Shown here: piece by piece, positions 5,530 through 5,636 of the stretch
Layout: every line of letters starts with the position of its first letter
Numbering within the stretch: the first letter of the stretch is position 1
Origin: Candidatus Hydrogenedentota bacterium
GTDB lineage: Bacteria > Hydrogenedentota > Hydrogenedentia > Hydrogenedentales > SLHB01
Assembly (NCBI GenBank): GCA_007136375.1
Contig: SLHB01000015.1
Span: 1-5,636, forward strand
Reading direction: 5' to 3'
Length of the DNA: 5,636 nucleotides
The notes under the pieces: generated by a model
What the model saw: the letters and a program-made list of their open reading frames with translations, nothing else
Databases searched by the model: none
Told to the model about the DNA's origin: nothing
Program-made: the position numbers and the translations under genes

Positions 5530-5636
5530 ATGAGCGCCGGATATACGCCGCTTTGGTGCAAGAGCAACTACTCTTTCTTGGAGGGCGCGAGCCACCCCGA
5601 AGAACTCGTGGAGGAGGCCTGCCGCCTCGGTTTCCA
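5530..5636 (+). CDS. dnaE2: DnaE2 error-prone DNA polymerase III alpha subunit, N-terminal fragment
   Basis: Only the first 35 codons and two bases are inside the window; the frame is open at the right edge. The residues include CKSNYSFLEGASHPEELVEE and then ACRLGF, the start of the PHP domain of C-family polymerases, with SHPEELV especially typical of DnaE2. DnaE2 extends primers across lesions as the active polymerase of the ImuA-ImuB-DnaE2 mutasome. The start ATG is one base after the imuB TGA, with a weak GGTGG (5519-5523) in front, so translational coupling is likely. At the place where replicative DnaE has the metal-binding His-x-His (L-H-x-H-S), this protein has L-W-C-K-S, so that part of the PHP metal site is lost. 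DnaE2 rather than DnaE1 is argued from the position after imuB and from the motif. Confidence 0.92.
   Translation, partial: MSAGYTPLWCKSNYSFLEGASHPEELVEEACRLGF

Noticed and set aside
1..5636. CRISPR array, tRNA, rRNA or insertion-sequence ends
   Set aside because: No regularly spaced direct repeats, no cloverleaf or rRNA-like stretch, and no transposase or terminal inverted repeats were seen on either strand.

Overview
The window is GC-rich bacterial DNA, and every supported gene lies on the + strand. The sequence does not fix the lineage. Promoters are sigma70-like, one gene has a full-length Shine-Dalgarno sequence, and the SOS mutagenesis cassette is of the imuA-imuB-dnaE2 type. A deep-branching high-GC phylum such as Hydrogenedentota, Planctomycetota or Acidobacteriota is only a guess.

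The left part (1-2506) holds a gene pair. Bases 2-310 are the 3' end of a short coiled-coil gene. It is a diverged, shortened paralogue of the next gene. A near-consensus promoter (TTGACA-N17-TAGAAT with an extended -10) then drives a 638-residue protein (590-2506). That protein has a disordered acidic N-terminus with repeated short motifs, one membrane segment, a long coiled coil and an unrecognised C-terminal domain. Its transcription unit is closed by a strong intrinsic terminator (2545-2596).

The middle part (2595-3277) is a single class I SAM-dependent methyltransferase gene. Its predicted promoter starts inside the T-tract of the preceding terminator, and its predicted transcription start falls on the ATG.

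The right part (3404-5636) is an SOS mutasome operon: imuA (RecA-fold protein without a P-loop), imuB (catalytically dead Y-family polymerase with a clamp-binding motif) and the first 35 codons of dnaE2 (error-prone C-family polymerase). imuA and imuB overlap by 23 bases; dnaE2 starts one base after the imuB stop. A LexA-like palindrome (CTG-N10-CAG) fits exactly inside the -35/-10 spacer of the imuA promoter. Here too the -10 box is placed so that the mRNA should begin at the ATG. In the known mutasome model, ImuB tethers ImuA and DnaE2 to the sliding clamp at DNA damage.

The most interesting points are the two identical leaderless promoter geometries with an embedded SOS operator, and the membrane-anchored coiled-coil protein. 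Its N-terminal motifs are repeated as peptide with almost every codon synonymously changed, and it has a truncated paralogue next door.
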